In this document: positions 50,845 to 60,283 of the stretch, piece by piece
How positions within the stretch are numbered: the first letter of the stretch is position 1
Layout: each line of letters begins with the position of its first letter
Assembly (NCBI GenBank): GCA_902791695.1
Contig: CADAWR010000013.1
Span: 1-64,000 of the forward strand
Direction of reading: 5' to 3'
Source: an uncultured Bacteroidota bacterium
Lineage (GTDB): Bacteria > Bacteroidota > Bacteroidia > Bacteroidales > P3
Length of the DNA: 64,000 bases
The notes under the pieces: generated by a model
Told to the model about the DNA's origin: nothing
The model's input: only the letters and a program-made list of their open reading frames with translations
Database searches by the model: none
Made by a program: the position numbers and the translations under genes

Positions 50845-52680
50845 CTATTCGTCTTTAAATCCTGCGGCGATGCGGGCGCGCTTGCGCTCTATCTCGTCGA
50901 GGATAATCTTGCGTATGCGGAGATTGTGGGGTGTAATCTCGAGGTATTCGTCCTCGCGGATGTACTCCATGGCCTCCTCCAGACTCATCTTTATGGCTGG
51001 AGCACAGGTGCTCTTGTCGTCGGCGCTCTTGGAACGCATGTTGGTGAGGTTCTTGGCCGTCACCACATTGATGACTATGTCGTTACCCGGTCGCAGGCTC
51101 TCGCCGATGACCTCGCCGGCATAGACGTGGTCGCCAGGCTCGATGAAGAAGGGGCCACGGTCCTGCAGCTTGCTGATGCTGTAGGCCGTTGCCTCGCCGG
51201 TCTCCTTGGCGATGAGTGCGCCGTACTTGTGGTCGTCCATGTCGCCTTTCCACGGCTGGAATTCCAGGAAGCGGTGGGCTATGATGGCCTCGCCGTTGGT
51301 GGCGGTGAGCAGCGTGTTGCGCAGACCTATGATGCCGCGTGAGGGGATGGTGAAGTCGAGCTGCACACGGTCGCCTTTGGTGTCGATGGTGCCCACCTCG
51401 CCCTTGCGGCGTGTGACGACGTCGATGACCTTCGACGAGAACTCCTCGGGCACCAGCACGGTGAGCTGCTCGATAGGTTCGCACTTCTGGCCGTCTATCT
51501 CCCTGATAATCACCTTGGGCTGACCCACCTGCAGCTCGTAGCCCTCGCGGCGCATGGTCTCGATAAGCACAGAGAGGTGCATGATGCCGCGGCCGTATAC
51601 CAGCAGGGCGTCGGGCGAGCCGGTCTCCTCGATGCGCATGGCCAGATTCTTCTCCAGCTCGGCGAAGAGTCGGTCGCGCAGGTGGCGGCTGGTGACGTAC
51701 TTGCCCTCCTTGCCGAAGAAGGGTGAGTTGTTGATAGTGAAGAGCATAGACATCGTAGGCTCGTCGACCTTGATGGGGGGCAATGCCTCTGGTTTTTCGG
51801 CGTCGCAGATGGTGTCGCCAATCTCGAACGCCACGTTCTTGTCGAGGTCCATAAGCACGGCGCATATCTCGCCGGCCTCCACGGGCGTCTTTATTCTTTC
51901 CTTACCAAGTCCCTCGAAGACATAGAGTTCCTTGATCTTGGTCTTTATCATCGAGCCGTCGCGTTTGGCGAGGGTGATGCTCTGACCGGCCTGCAGGGTA
52001 CCGCGATGCAGACGGCCCACGGCGATGCGTCCGAGGTAGCTGCTGTAGTCGAGCGACGAGATCATCATCTGGGTGTTGCCCTCGTCGGTCTTTGGGGCGG
52101 GTATGTGCTCGATAATCAGGTCCATAAGGTAGCTGATGTCCTCGGTCGGGGTGTTCCAGTCTTCGCCCATCCATCCGTTTTTGGCTGAGCCGTATGCTGT
52201 TGGAAACTCCAGCTGGTCGTTGTTGGCGCCAAGGTTGAACATCAGGTCGAACACCGCCTCCTGCGTCAGCTCGGGGTCACAGTTGGGCTTGTCGACCTTG
52301 TTGACTACCACTATAGGCTTGAGACCCAGCTCGATGGCCTTCTGCAACACGAAGCGTGTCTGCGGCATGGGGCCTTCGAAAGCGTCGACCACCAGCAGCA
52401 CGCCGTCGGCCATGTTGAGCACGCGCTCCACCTCGCCGCCGAAGTCGCTGTGGCCCGGAGTATCGATGATGTTGATTTTGTAGCCTTTATAGCGCACCGA
52501 GACGTTCTTGGAGAGGATGGTGATACCGCGCTCGCGCTCAAGGTCGTTGTTGTCGAGGATGAGTTCGCCTGTCTCCTGATTGTCGCGGAACAGCTTGGCC
52601 TGATGAAGCATGCGGTCGACCAAGGTGGTCTTGCCATGGTCGACGTGAGCTATAATTGCAATATTACGAATATTTTGCAT
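50845..52680 (-). CDS. typA: Ribosome-associated translational GTPase TypA/BipA
   Basis: The 611-residue protein has G1 HVDHGKTTL, the switch I region [13 protein letters not shown]3 [14 protein letters not shown]4 NKVDKP and G5 SAKNG. Beta-barrel, EF-G-like domain III and a C-terminal BipA-specific domain ([17 protein letters not shown]-like ending) follow. It helps 50S assembly and stress adaptation. It is convergent with the aldolase, 7 bp apart. Confidence 0.96.
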   Translation of the reverse strand: MQNIRNIAIIAHVDHGKTTLVDRMLHQAKLFRDNQETGELILDNNDLERERGITILSKNVSVRYKGYKINIIDTPGHSDFGGEVERVLNMADGVLLVVDAFEGPMPQTRFVLQKAIELGLKPIVVVNKVDKPNCDPELTQEAVFDLMFNLGANNDQLEFPTAYGSAKNGWMGEDWNTPTEDISYLMDLIIEHIPAPKTDEGNTQMMISSLDYSSYLGRIAVGRLHRGTLQAGQSITLAKRDGSMIKTKIKELYVFEGLGKERIKTPVEAGEICAVLMDLDKNVAFEIGDTICDAEKPEALPPIKVDEPTMSMLFTINNSPFFGKEGKYVTSRHLRDRLFAELEKNLAMRIEETGSPDALLVYGRGIMHLSVLIETMRREGYELQVGQPKVIIREIDGQKCEPIEQLTVLVPEEFSSKVIDVVTRRKGEVGTIDTKGDRVQLDFTIPSRGIIGLRNTLLTATNGEAIIAHRFLEFQPWKGDMDDHKYGALIAKETGEATAYSISKLQDRGPFFIEPGDHVYAGEVIGESLRPGNDIVINVVTAKNLTNMRSKSADDKSTCAPAIKMSLEEAMEYIREDEYLEITPHNLRIRKIILDEIERKRARIAAGFKDE

Positions 52681-52706
52681 GAATATTATGTGTTAAAAAC
52701 AAGATG

Positions 52707-52714
52707 CAAAGATA
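52707..52714 (-). promoter_or_regulatory. TATCTTTG promoter box for typA
   Basis: TATCTTTG on the minus strand, 26 bp before the ATG. A TTTC at roughly the -33 position is one mismatch from consensus. It predicts a short leader of about 20 nt. Confidence 0.6.
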
Positions 52715-52778
52715 CATAAAAAATATAAAATAGAAATTAGAATTTATAAAATAAGAATTCGCTCCGCGACCTCCACGC

Positions 52779-52895
52779 ACCCGCTCCGTACCCGCTCCGA
52801 CTGTTTAACGGTTGTTCACCGGTTGTTCTACGGTTTAAACCGTTAAACAACCGGTGAACAGTGGTAGAAATGTCGGAGAGGGTACGTAGAGGGGA
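52779..52895. repeat. Intergenic palindromic repeat, copy 4
   Basis: Units TTTAACGGTTG, TTCACCGGTTG, TTCTACGGTTT, then AAACCGTTAAA, CAACCGGTGAA. Centre GGTTTAAACC; outer arms are CGCTCCGTACCCGCTCCG and CGGAGAGGGTACG. It lies in the typA / XRE regulator gap, once more between divergent genes. Confidence 0.88.
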
Positions 52896-53358
52896 CGAAT
52901 GGGGCAGGGTAGGGTGGAGGTGATGGCGGAAATGAAATTTCGACGCTAAGCGACTTTCTCGCCAATCTGTGAAGCGGAGGCGGTGAAGGGGTGAGAACGT
53001 CGATTAGGAGCGAAATTCCAGTGTGTACTTTTGTAAGTATAAATGGCCTCAAAATATGTATGACAAATGTAATTATGGACGTAAATATGCGTTTATACAA
53101 ATGTAAATCTAAAACAGGTGTATTTTTAGTTAAAATATTTAATAAATACGCCAAGTATAAATGATAAATATTAAAAGCCAATGCTTTAATATATGCTATA
53201 TGATGTTGTAGTTTAATATATTTGCCGCTTTTTAGGGTAGGTTTAAGTGATATGTATTTGCATATATACTTACTTGTATATTAGTTATATATGATATTTG
53301 GTTAATGTTTTAAATGAATAACGGTGTTTGGATACATATGTAAATATATAAATTTTAT
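52896..53358. other. AT-rich intergenic region with ACAAATGTAA direct repeats
   Basis: No gene is supported here. ACAAATGTAA occurs at 53063-53072 and 53097-53106, and a third time at 53412-53421 immediately before the XRE regulator start. A TACTTTTG box at 53026-53033 has no matching TTTG. Confidence 0.45.
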
Positions 53359-53389
53359 TTTGTAGTTTTGAAAAGTATGTGTACTTTTG
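53359..53389 (+). promoter_or_regulatory. Bacteroidota promoter TTTG-N19-TACTTTTG
   Basis: TTTG (53359-53362), exactly 19 bp, TACTTTTG (53382-53389), 36 bp before the XRE regulator ATG. One ACAAATGTAA copy lies between the likely start site and the ATG. Confidence 0.85.
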
Positions 53390-53425
53390 TAATCGCAACA
53401 ATGTATAATATACAAATGTAAGATT

Positions 53426-53929
53426 ATGATAAACAGGATAAATCTGATTTTACGGGCCAAAAATATCACCGCAAGACAGTTTGCGGAGGAGATCGGTATC
53501 CAGCCGTCGGGCATGTCGCACATTCTGGGTGGTCGCAACAACCCGAGTCTCGACTTCGCCGTTAAGGTGCTGAAGCGCTACCCCGAGATCGATGCCAACT
53601 GGTTGCTCCTCGGCAAGGGGGCCATGTATGGGGGCGGCGAGCCCATGGCCGTTGGCGGGCAGCAGCTTGCTGACGCCGGACATCCGTCGGACGATGACAG
53701 CACTCCGCAAAAGGAGATGGACTTTGGAACGGACGACAGTGAGCCGGAACCAATATCCAAGGTAGATGACTATCAGGCTACTTATGTCGCCGTTCCGCCC
53801 AGTGAGGTTGAGGATGGGAGGCCGGGAAAGGCGCTCGATGAGGCTGTCGTGGAGAGTGGAGAGCGAGTGGCGCGTATATTGTTCATCTACAACGACAACA
53901 CCTACGAGGAACTGACGCCGCGACGGTAA
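53426..53929 (+). CDS. XRE-family helix-turn-helix regulator
   Basis: The 167-residue protein has an HTH at about 8-60: INLILRAKNITARQFAEEIGIQPSGMSHILGGRNNPSLDFAVKVLKRYPEIDANWLLLGKGAMY, the phage-repressor-like Bacteroidota type. A disordered acidic linker follows (about 75-140), then a short C-terminal stretch (RVARILFIYNDNTYEELTPRR) conserved in this group. ACAAATGTAA repeats upstream suggest autoregulation. Targets unknown. Confidence 0.88.
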   Translation: MINRINLILRAKNITARQFAEEIGIQPSGMSHILGGRNNPSLDFAVKVLKRYPEIDANWLLLGKGAMYGGGEPMAVGGQQLADAGHPSDDDSTPQKEMDFGTDDSEPEPISKVDDYQATYVAVPPSEVEDGRPGKALDEAVVESGERVARILFIYNDNTYEELTPRR

Positions 53930-53930
53930 T

Positions 53931-54020
53931 TAACGTGAATTAGATTTACTTATTGACGTGAATTGCCGTGAATTGACCGTGAATTATCATGAATTTAGTT
54001 TACGATAATTTACGGTAATT
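53931..54020. repeat. Tandem GTGAATT micro-repeats
   Basis: ACGTGAATT, ACGTGAATT, CCGTGAATT, CCGTGAATT and ATCATGAATT recur at intervals of 9-24 bp. The array is followed by ACGATAATTTACGGTAATTC. Related words are at 15464-15505 in reverse orientation. It is non-coding and precedes the leuS promoter. Confidence 0.6.
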
Positions 54021-54066
54021 CTTGATAAAATAATTTTTTTATTTCGTAATATATATAAATATTTCG

Positions 54067-54074
54067 TATTTTTG
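54067..54074 (+). promoter_or_regulatory. TATTTTTG promoter box for leuS
   Basis: TATTTTTG lies 40 bp before the leuS ATG. The upstream box is degenerate (TTTC at about 21 bp). Confidence 0.55.
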
Positions 54075-54114
54075 CAATCTCCTGCCGTATGTGCGGTGGG
54101 TTGTAATATATTGA

Positions 54115-56994
54115 ATGAAAATGGACTACAACTTCAGTGAACTCGAACCGCGGTGGCAGAACTGGTGGCGCGAGCATGGTGTGTACCATGTCGACAACCA
54201 CAGCGACAAGCCGCATTACTATGTTTTGGACATGTTTCCCTACCCGTCGGGCGCCGGCCTCCATGTGGGGCACCCGCTGGGCTATATAGCGAGCGACATC
54301 TACGCGCGCTACAAGCGCTTGCGTGGCTATAACGTGCTGCACCCCATGGGCTACGATGCCTACGGTCTGCCAGCGGAGCAGTATGCCATACAGACTGGTC
54401 AGCACCCCGCAGTGACCACGGAGAAGAACATAGCGCGCTACCGCGAGCAGCTGGACAAGATAGGCTTCAGTTTCGATTGGGACCGCGAGGTGCGTACCTG
54501 CGAGCCGAAGTACTACAAGTGGACGCAGTGGACCTTCCTGCAGCTTTTCAAGCACTACTACGACAACACGTTGCAGAAGGCTGTGCCCATCAGCAAGCTC
54601 GAAGAGCGCTTTGCCAAGCAGGGCACTGAAGAGCTCGACGCCGCCTGCACCGAGGTGCTGGACTTCACGGCCGAGGAGTGGAACAGCTGGGACGAGTCCA
54701 AGCGCAGTCAGGTGCTGATGAACTACCGCCTGGCTTACCTCGCCGACATACCGGTCAACTGGTGTGCCGAGCTGGGCACCGTCCTCGCCAACGACGAGGT
54801 CGTTGGGGGGCTGAGCGTGCGCGGCGGTTACCCCGTTGAGCGCAAGCTGATGCGCCAGTGGAGCCTGCGCGTGTCGGCCTACGCCCAGCGACTGGTCGAC
54901 GGACTGGAGCAGGTGGACTGGACCGACTCGCTGAAAGAGATACAGCGCAACTGGATAGGCCGTTCGGAAGGCGCCGCCGTGTGGTTCCCTCTCGATGTGC
55001 CGAGCAACGCCAACGTGCTGCCCGGTGCTCAGGCCTACATGCCTCAGTTTGACCCGCAGCCAGTGCCGAGCTTTGAGATATTCACCACGCGTCCCGACAC
55101 CATCTACGGCGTGACGTTCATGGTGCTGTGTCCTGAGCACGAGCTTATCGACAGCATCACCACCCACGCGCAGCGCCAGCAGGTGCAGGACTATGTCACC
55201 TGGGCCAAGAACCGTTCGGAGCGCGAGCGTCAGGCCGAGGTGAAGAAGGTGAGCGGTGTCTTCACCGGCGCCTATGCCGTCAACCCCCTCACCGAAGAGA
55301 AGATACCGATATGGGTGAGCGACTATGTACTGGCGGGATACGGCACCGGAGCCATCATGGCTGTGCCGGCCCACGACAGCCGCGACTTCGCCTTTGCAAA
55401 ACATTTCGGTCTGCCGATACGCCAGGTGGTGGCCATAGAGAAAGACGCCGTGAGCGACCCCGCCACATGGAGCGAGAGCATGGACGCCAAGAGCGGTTAC
55501 TCTGTGAACAGTGGGGAGTTCAGCGGCATGAAAGTGAAAGAGGCAATGGCTGCCGTGATAAACAAGATAGAAGAGATGGGTATCGGTCACCGGACGGTGA
55601 ACTTCCGTCTGAGAGACGCCATCTTCAGTCGCCAGCGCTACTGGGGCGAGCCCTTCCCGATATACTACAAGCCTTACGCCACCCCCATTCCCGAGGAGTG
55701 CCTGCCGCTGGAGCTGCCGGAGGTGAGTGAGTTCAAGCCCACCGCCACCGGTGAGCCGCCGCTGGGACACGCCACCAAGTGGGCTTGGGACACCAAGAGC
55801 AACACTGTGGTCGATTGTTCTGCAATCGACAATGATACTGTTTTCCCTCTGGAGCTGAGCACAATGCCGGGCTTTGCGGGAAGCAGCGGATACTACCTGC
55901 GCTATATGGATCCTACCAACGACGAGGCCTATTTCTCGAAAGAAGCGGTTGGATACTGGCAGAACGTCGATCTCTATGTGGGTGGTGCCGAGCACGGTAC
56001 AGGTCACCTCATCTATGCCCGCTTCTGGAACAAGTTCCTCTTCGACATCGGTATGGCCGTTAAGGAAGAGCCCTTCCAGAAGCTCATCAACCAAGGCATG
56101 ATACAGGGGCGTAGCAACTTCGTCTACCGCAGCAAGTCAGACAACGGGCTGTTCATCTCGAAAGGCCTGATAAAGGACATGGACGACGTGACGCCGATAC
56201 ATGTGGACATCAACATAGTGGACAACGACGTGCTCGACATCGAGAAGTTCCGCCAGTGGCGTCCCGAATTTGCCGACGCCAGATTTGAGTTGGAAGACGG
56301 CAAATATGTGTGTGGCTGGGAAGTGGAGAAGATGAGCAAGAGCATGTACAACGTGCAGAACCCCGACGACTTGGTGGCGCGCTACGGTGCCGACACCTTG
56401 CGCCTGTACGAGATGTTCCTCGGCCCTGTGGAGCAGGCCAAACCGTGGGACACCAACGGCATCGAGGGTGTGCACCGCTTCCTCAAGAAATTCTGGCGCC
56501 TGTTCGACGGTCAGACCGACAAGCCCGCCACGAAGGAAGAGCAAAAGGTGTTGCACCAGACCATCAAGAAAATCACCGACGATATCGAGCGCTTCTCGTT
56601 CAACACCTGCGTCTCCACCTTCATGATATGTGCCAACCAGCTGGCCGACATGAAGTGCTGCAGCCGCGAGGTGCTCGAGCCGCTGACGGTGCTGATAGCA
56701 CCTTTTGCGCCGCATATAGCCGAAGAACTATGGCACCAACTGGGTCACGAAAGTTCGGTGTGCGATGCCGACTGGCCGCAGTACGACGAGAAGATGCTGG
56801 TGGAGGACACCGTGAAATATCCGGTGCAGTTCAACGGCAAGATGCGCTTCACCGTGGAGCTGCCGGCAGCCTGCACGCAGGACGAAGCTGTAGCCGCCAT
56901 CAAAGGTATGCCGGAAGGGCAGAAATGGATGGAAGGCAAAGAGCCCAAGAAGGTGATATTTGTTCCCAAGAAGATTATTAACATTGTACTATAA
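54115..56994 (+). CDS. leuS: Leucyl-tRNA synthetase
   Basis: The 959-residue class Ia synthetase has [19 protein letters not shown] (HIGH), a CP1 editing domain with [14 protein letters not shown] and ending [13 protein letters not shown], and [15 protein letters not shown] (KMSKS). The anticodon-binding helical domain and a C-terminal appendage complete it. It charges tRNA-Leu and edits norvaline/isoleucine. The start was taken at the first ATG (MKMDYNF); the Met two codons later is equally plausible. nusB begins at the next base, so the downstream cluster is probably co-transcribed. Confidence 0.97.
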   Translation: MKMDYNFSELEPRWQNWWREHGVYHVDNHSDKPHYYVLDMFPYPSGAGLHVGHPLGYIASDIYARYKRLRGYNVLHPMGYDAYGLPAEQYAIQTGQHPAVTTEKNIARYREQLDKIGFSFDWDREVRTCEPKYYKWTQWTFLQLFKHYYDNTLQKAVPISKLEERFAKQGTEELDAACTEVLDFTAEEWNSWDESKRSQVLMNYRLAYLADIPVNWCAELGTVLANDEVVGGLSVRGGYPVERKLMRQWSLRVSAYAQRLVDGLEQVDWTDSLKEIQRNWIGRSEGAAVWFPLDVPSNANVLPGAQAYMPQFDPQPVPSFEIFTTRPDTIYGVTFMVLCPEHELIDSITTHAQRQQVQDYVTWAKNRSERERQAEVKKVSGVFTGAYAVNPLTEEKIPIWVSDYVLAGYGTGAIMAVPAHDSRDFAFAKHFGLPIRQVVAIEKDAVSDPATWSESMDAKSGYSVNSGEFSGMKVKEAMAAVINKIEEMGIGHRTVNFRLRDAIFSRQRYWGEPFPIYYKPYATPIPEECLPLELPEVSEFKPTATGEPPLGHATKWAWDTKSNTVVDCSAIDNDTVFPLELSTMPGFAGSSGYYLRYMDPTNDEAYFSKEAVGYWQNVDLYVGGAEHGTGHLIYARFWNKFLFDIGMAVKEEPFQKLINQGMIQGRSNFVYRSKSDNGLFISKGLIKDMDDVTPIHVDINIVDNDVLDIEKFRQWRPEFADARFELEDGKYVCGWEVEKMSKSMYNVQNPDDLVARYGADTLRLYEMFLGPVEQAKPWDTNGIEGVHRFLKKFWRLFDGQTDKPATKEEQKVLHQTIKKITDDIERFSFNTCVSTFMICANQLADMKCCSREVLEPLTVLIAPFAPHIAEELWHQLGHESSVCDADWPQYDEKMLVEDTVKYPVQFNGKMRFTVELPAACTQDEAVAAIKGMPEGQKWMEGKEPKKVIFVPKKIINIVL

Positions 56995-57960
56995 ATGCTA
57001 AGCAGACATTTCTTAAGAAGCAAAGTTCTACAGGAGCTATACTCCTGCCAGATAGAAGAAAAAGATGCCATAGAGGCTCGCAAAGACTTCGAGTACCATG
57101 TAGGCCGCCTCAACGAGCTGGGTGTGCTGCAGGTGTCGCTGATGACTAAGGTGCTGGAGATGGCCGAAGTTGTTATCGAGGAAGGACGCCGCAAGTTCCG
57201 TCCCACCGATGCCGAGAAGTCGCCCAACCGCAAGTTCCTCACTAACGAGTTCCTTCGCCGTATGGCCGACAACTTCGAGCTGCGTCAGCTCACCGAGAAA
57301 TGGAGCGGCTGTTGGGAGACCCATAGCGATCTGGTGCGCGAAGCCTTCATCGAGTTCCGCAAGACCGACACCTACTGTGAGTATCTGTCGCATCCCGACA
57401 CCGACTTTGCACAGGACAAAGAGCTGGCCATCATGCTCTTCCGCTTCCTGATGAACCGCGAGGCTCTCGTGGCTGCCATTGCGGAGCGGAGTTTGCTGTG
57501 GGAAGACGACTTCGAACAGATTGCACAGTACAACTACATGATGCTCAAAACCCTAGATGAGCAAAACTTCGACGAAGCGATGCGATGGCCAGTGATGTAT
57601 GATAAGCGTGAGGAGAAAGACGAAGCAGACATGGAGTTCGCACGGCATCTGCTAACCGAGACCATCGCCCATCGTGCAGAGAGCGAAGAAATGATAAAGT
57701 CGCGTCTGCAGGGCTGGGAGTTCGAACGTGTGGCACTGATGGATATCCTGCTGATAGACATGGCTGTGGCTGAGTTTGTCGCCTGTCCGTCGATACCCGA
57801 GAAGGTGACCATCGACGAGTACATCGAGCTCAGCAAGGAATTCAGTTCGGAGCGCAGCAAGCTATTCATCAACGGTATTCTAGACAAGCTGGTGCTCGAA
57901 CTGCGCTCACAGGGCAAGATAAAGAAATCGGGACGCGGACTATTGAGCGAGGAGGAATAA
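56995..57960 (+). CDS. nusB: Transcription antitermination factor NusB, long Bacteroidota form
   Basis: In the 321-residue protein, the C-terminal 130 residues (about 175-300) are the NusB helical domain, with WEFERVALMDILLIDMAVAEF and EYIELSKEFSSERSKLFINGILDKL. The N-terminal 170 residues are an extra helical region found in Bacteroidota homologues (LSRHFLRSKVLQELYSCQI starts as normal NusB). It binds boxA RNA with NusE/S10 for rRNA antitermination. The order nusB-DUF1573-yajC-ybbR-coaE is a phylum hallmark. Confidence 0.95.
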   Translation: MLSRHFLRSKVLQELYSCQIEEKDAIEARKDFEYHVGRLNELGVLQVSLMTKVLEMAEVVIEEGRRKFRPTDAEKSPNRKFLTNEFLRRMADNFELRQLTEKWSGCWETHSDLVREAFIEFRKTDTYCEYLSHPDTDFAQDKELAIMLFRFLMNREALVAAIAERSLLWEDDFEQIAQYNYMMLKTLDEQNFDEAMRWPVMYDKREEKDEADMEFARHLLTETIAHRAESEEMIKSRLQGWEFERVALMDILLIDMAVAEFVACPSIPEKVTIDEYIELSKEFSSERSKLFINGILDKLVLELRSQGKIKKSGRGLLSEEE

Positions 57961-57962
57961 AA

Positions 57963-58418
57963 ATGGGAAATAGACGTAAGACCATTATCCTTATTGCGTT
58001 GTCCATGCTGATGCTGACGGGCTGCAAAGGAAAGACGATACAGGATGCCGACGTTGACCTGATTCGAAATCCGCGGAGTGCGCAGGGTTACGATGAGAGC
58101 GAGAAGATGCCTGTTCTGACCTTCGACAGTGACTTGCACGACTTCGGACGTCTGTCGGCAGGCGAGAACATCAGCTATAGCTTCCACTTTCGCAATACCG
58201 GCACCGCTGACCTCATCATCAGCAACACTTCGGCCACATGCGGCTGCACCGTTGCCGACTATCCTAAGGGACGTATCGCTCCAGGCGGCGAGGGTTATGT
58301 AACGGTGACCTTCAAGAGTGCCGGTAAAGCAGGTCAGCAGTATCAGGAGGTGACCATTGTCAGCAACGCACAGCCCGCCACATGCCGCCTAAAGATATTG
58401 GCGCAGGTGGGAAGATAA
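57963..58418 (+). CDS. DUF1573 lipoprotein
   Basis: The 151-residue protein starts MGNRRKTIILIALSMLMLTGC (lipobox LTGC). The Ig-like DUF1573 domain reads FDSDLHDFGRLSAGENISYSFHFRNTGTADLIISNTSATCGCTV, then GGEGYVTVTFKSAGKAGQQYQEVTI. The function is unknown; the family is abundant in Bacteroidota, usually periplasmic or surface. It lies 2 bp after nusB. Confidence 0.9.
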   Translation: MGNRRKTIILIALSMLMLTGCKGKTIQDADVDLIRNPRSAQGYDESEKMPVLTFDSDLHDFGRLSAGENISYSFHFRNTGTADLIISNTSATCGCTVADYPKGRIAPGGEGYVTVTFKSAGKAGQQYQEVTIVSNAQPATCRLKILAQVGR

Positions 58419-58480
58419 ACACAACGGTAAAGACGTACCATGATACGTCTCATCAAAATGAATAAAAACAATCAAGCATT

Positions 58481-58795
58481 ATGACAGATATGATTTTATT
58501 ACAGGCACAGGGCGCCCAGGGTGGCAACTCTATGTGGATTTGGATGATTGTTATCCTCATCATTATGTGGATTCTCATGCTGCGTCCGCAGCGCAAGAAG
58601 GAGAAGGAGGAGCGCAAGTTCCGCGAAGCTCTGAAGAAGGGCGACCGCGTCGTCTTCTCCGGCGGCATCTACGGCAAGGTCCACGAGGTCGGTGAGCACA
58701 CCGTCGAGGTGGAAGTTGGTGGCGGCACAGTCCTCACCGTCGAGAAGAGCATGATCCAGCCCGCTCCCGAAGCCAAAGTGGAAGAAAAGAAATAA
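58481..58795 (+). CDS. yajC: Preprotein translocase auxiliary subunit YajC
   Basis: The 104-residue protein has one TM (MWIWMIVILIIMWILML) followed by RPQRKKEKEERKF and the cytoplasmic GDRVVFSGGIYGKVHEVGEHTVEVEVGGGT domain typical of YajC. It associates with SecDF and the SecYEG translocon in the inner membrane. The YbbR gene starts directly at the base after its stop. Confidence 0.96.
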   Translation: MTDMILLQAQGAQGGNSMWIWMIVILIIMWILMLRPQRKKEKEERKFREALKKGDRVVFSGGIYGKVHEVGEHTVEVEVGGGTVLTVEKSMIQPAPEAKVEEKK

Positions 58796-59701
58796 GTGAG
58801 GCGCTTCCTGATCATATTGGGACTCACGGCCATCGTCTGGCTCGGTGTCTCCATGTCTGAACCTATGGAGTATCCGCTGCAGGTGCGTGTCAGCTATACC
58901 GGCTACGACACTGTCCGCTATGCTATGCAGTCGGCTGACACGTCGCTTACCATCCGCATCACCTCTGACGGCTACACGGCATTCCTTATCGGTATGCTTG
59001 ATGAGGTGCCCCCGATGGAAGTCACTGTCAGCGGCAGCGGTATGCAGCGCGCTGTCGGTATAGATGTCCTCTATGCTGCCGTGTATGAGAGTTTTGTGGG
59101 CATCAAGGGTGTCAGCTGCGCTATGGATTCGCTGCGGGTCACCCTCGGGGAACGCTGCCACAAGTCTTTCCGCCCCAGTATAGAGCATGTGAACTTTGAG
59201 TTTGCAGAGCAGTATGCACTCTACGGTCAGCCCTTCATCACCCCATCTGAGGTGACTCTATACGGCACCGAGGAGGCTCTGGCCTCGATATCTTCGCTGC
59301 CGGTGGCAAAGACCACTGTGAAAGGCATCCGCGAATCGGGCAGCTACACCATGAAGCTCGAACCCGTCTGGCGTGAGGCTGGCGACGTGCATCCGTCGTG
59401 CACCGAGGTGACCGTCTATGTGCCAGTTGAGGCTTATGTGGAGCGCGAGTACAAGGTGCCGGTACAGGTGGCTGGTGCCGACTCTTCGGTGTCGGTGCAC
59501 GTCTATCCCCCCGAGGTCAACTTGCATGTCTGGGTCGCTCAGCGTGACCTTCACCGTGAGCCGGAGTTCACCGTGAAGGTCGACTATGCCGATATCCTCC
59601 GTGGTGGCAGCCACATCGTGCCGCAACTCACCGAGTTCCCAGGCTATGTGCGTCCACGTGGCATCGAGCCCAGTGAGGTTCAGTGTGTAATCATCAAGTG
59701 A
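58796..59701 (+). CDS. YbbR-domain membrane-anchored protein
   Basis: The 301-residue protein starts with GTG at 58796. It has an N-terminal signal anchor (MRRFLIILGLTAIVWLGVSM) and extracytoplasmic YbbR-type beta repeats (YPLQVRVSYTGY, PFITPSEVTLYGTEEALASI, KVPVQVAGADSSVSVHVYPPEVNLHV). In Firmicutes YbbR (CdaR) regulates the diadenylate cyclase; in Bacteroidota it is regularly between yajC and coaE and its role is not settled. It abuts coaE. Confidence 0.87.
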   Translation: MRRFLIILGLTAIVWLGVSMSEPMEYPLQVRVSYTGYDTVRYAMQSADTSLTIRITSDGYTAFLIGMLDEVPPMEVTVSGSGMQRAVGIDVLYAAVYESFVGIKGVSCAMDSLRVTLGERCHKSFRPSIEHVNFEFAEQYALYGQPFITPSEVTLYGTEEALASISSLPVAKTTVKGIRESGSYTMKLEPVWREAGDVHPSCTEVTVYVPVEAYVEREYKVPVQVAGADSSVSVHVYPPEVNLHVWVAQRDLHREPEFTVKVDYADILRGGSHIVPQLTEFPGYVRPRGIEPSEVQCVIIK

Positions 59702-60283
59702 ATGAAACGCGTAGGGATAACAGGCGGCATCGGCTGCGGCAAAAGCACCGTGGTAGCCGAGTTCAAGAAACTCGGCATCAATGCTTTCGTAGCTGACAAC
59801 GTGGCCGCCGCCTACTATCGTGCCCCATCCTTCCTCGCCGAAATCCGCCGTCTCTTCGGCCTTGAGGTGTTCCTCCCCGACGGTAGCGTTGACAAGCGTC
59901 TCATTGCGGCCCGCGTCTTTGCCGACAGCAACCTTCTGGCAGCCCTCAACGCCCTTGTGCACCCCCGCGTGATGACCGACTTCGACTCTTTCTGCTCCCA
60001 ACACGCCAACGAGCCTTATGTACTTTTCGAGAGCGCTATACTCTTCGACTACGGCTTCGACGCCCTAATGGACAAAACCGTCTGCGTATATCTCGACCTG
60101 CCGGAACGTATAAATCGGTTGCGCACTCGCGACGGTTCCTCAGTGGAGCAGATTATGGCCCGCGTGGCTAACCAGATGCCCGCCGATGAAATGATGCGGC
60201 GCGCCGACTATGTGATTTTGAACTATGAGGGCAACCCTCGCCAGCGTCAGGTTGCCATCATCGATAATCTGTTAAGACAATGA
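59702..60283 (+). CDS. coaE: Dephospho-CoA kinase
   Basis: The 193-residue P-loop kinase has GITGGIGCGKSTVVAEF (5-21), DNVAAAYYR, HPRVMTDF and PLLFESxL-type VLFESAILFDYGFD. The lid region reads DLPERINRLRTRDG. It phosphorylates the ribose 3'-OH of dephospho-CoA, the last step of CoA synthesis. Its stop overlaps the GH3 start as ATGA. Confidence 0.95.
   Translation: MKRVGITGGIGCGKSTVVAEFKKLGINAFVADNVAAAYYRAPSFLAEIRRLFGLEVFLPDGSVDKRLIAARVFADSNLLAALNALVHPRVMTDFDSFCSQHANEPYVLFESAILFDYGFDALMDKTVCVYLDLPERINRLRTRDGSSVEQIMARVANQMPADEMMRRADYVILNYEGNPRQRQVAIIDNLLRQ

Noticed and set aside
52843-53181. Minus-strand open frame of 112 codons next to typA
   Set aside because: Its 3' part is the palindromic repeat copy 4 and the rest is AT-rich non-coding sequence; no signal peptide, domain or promoter supports it.
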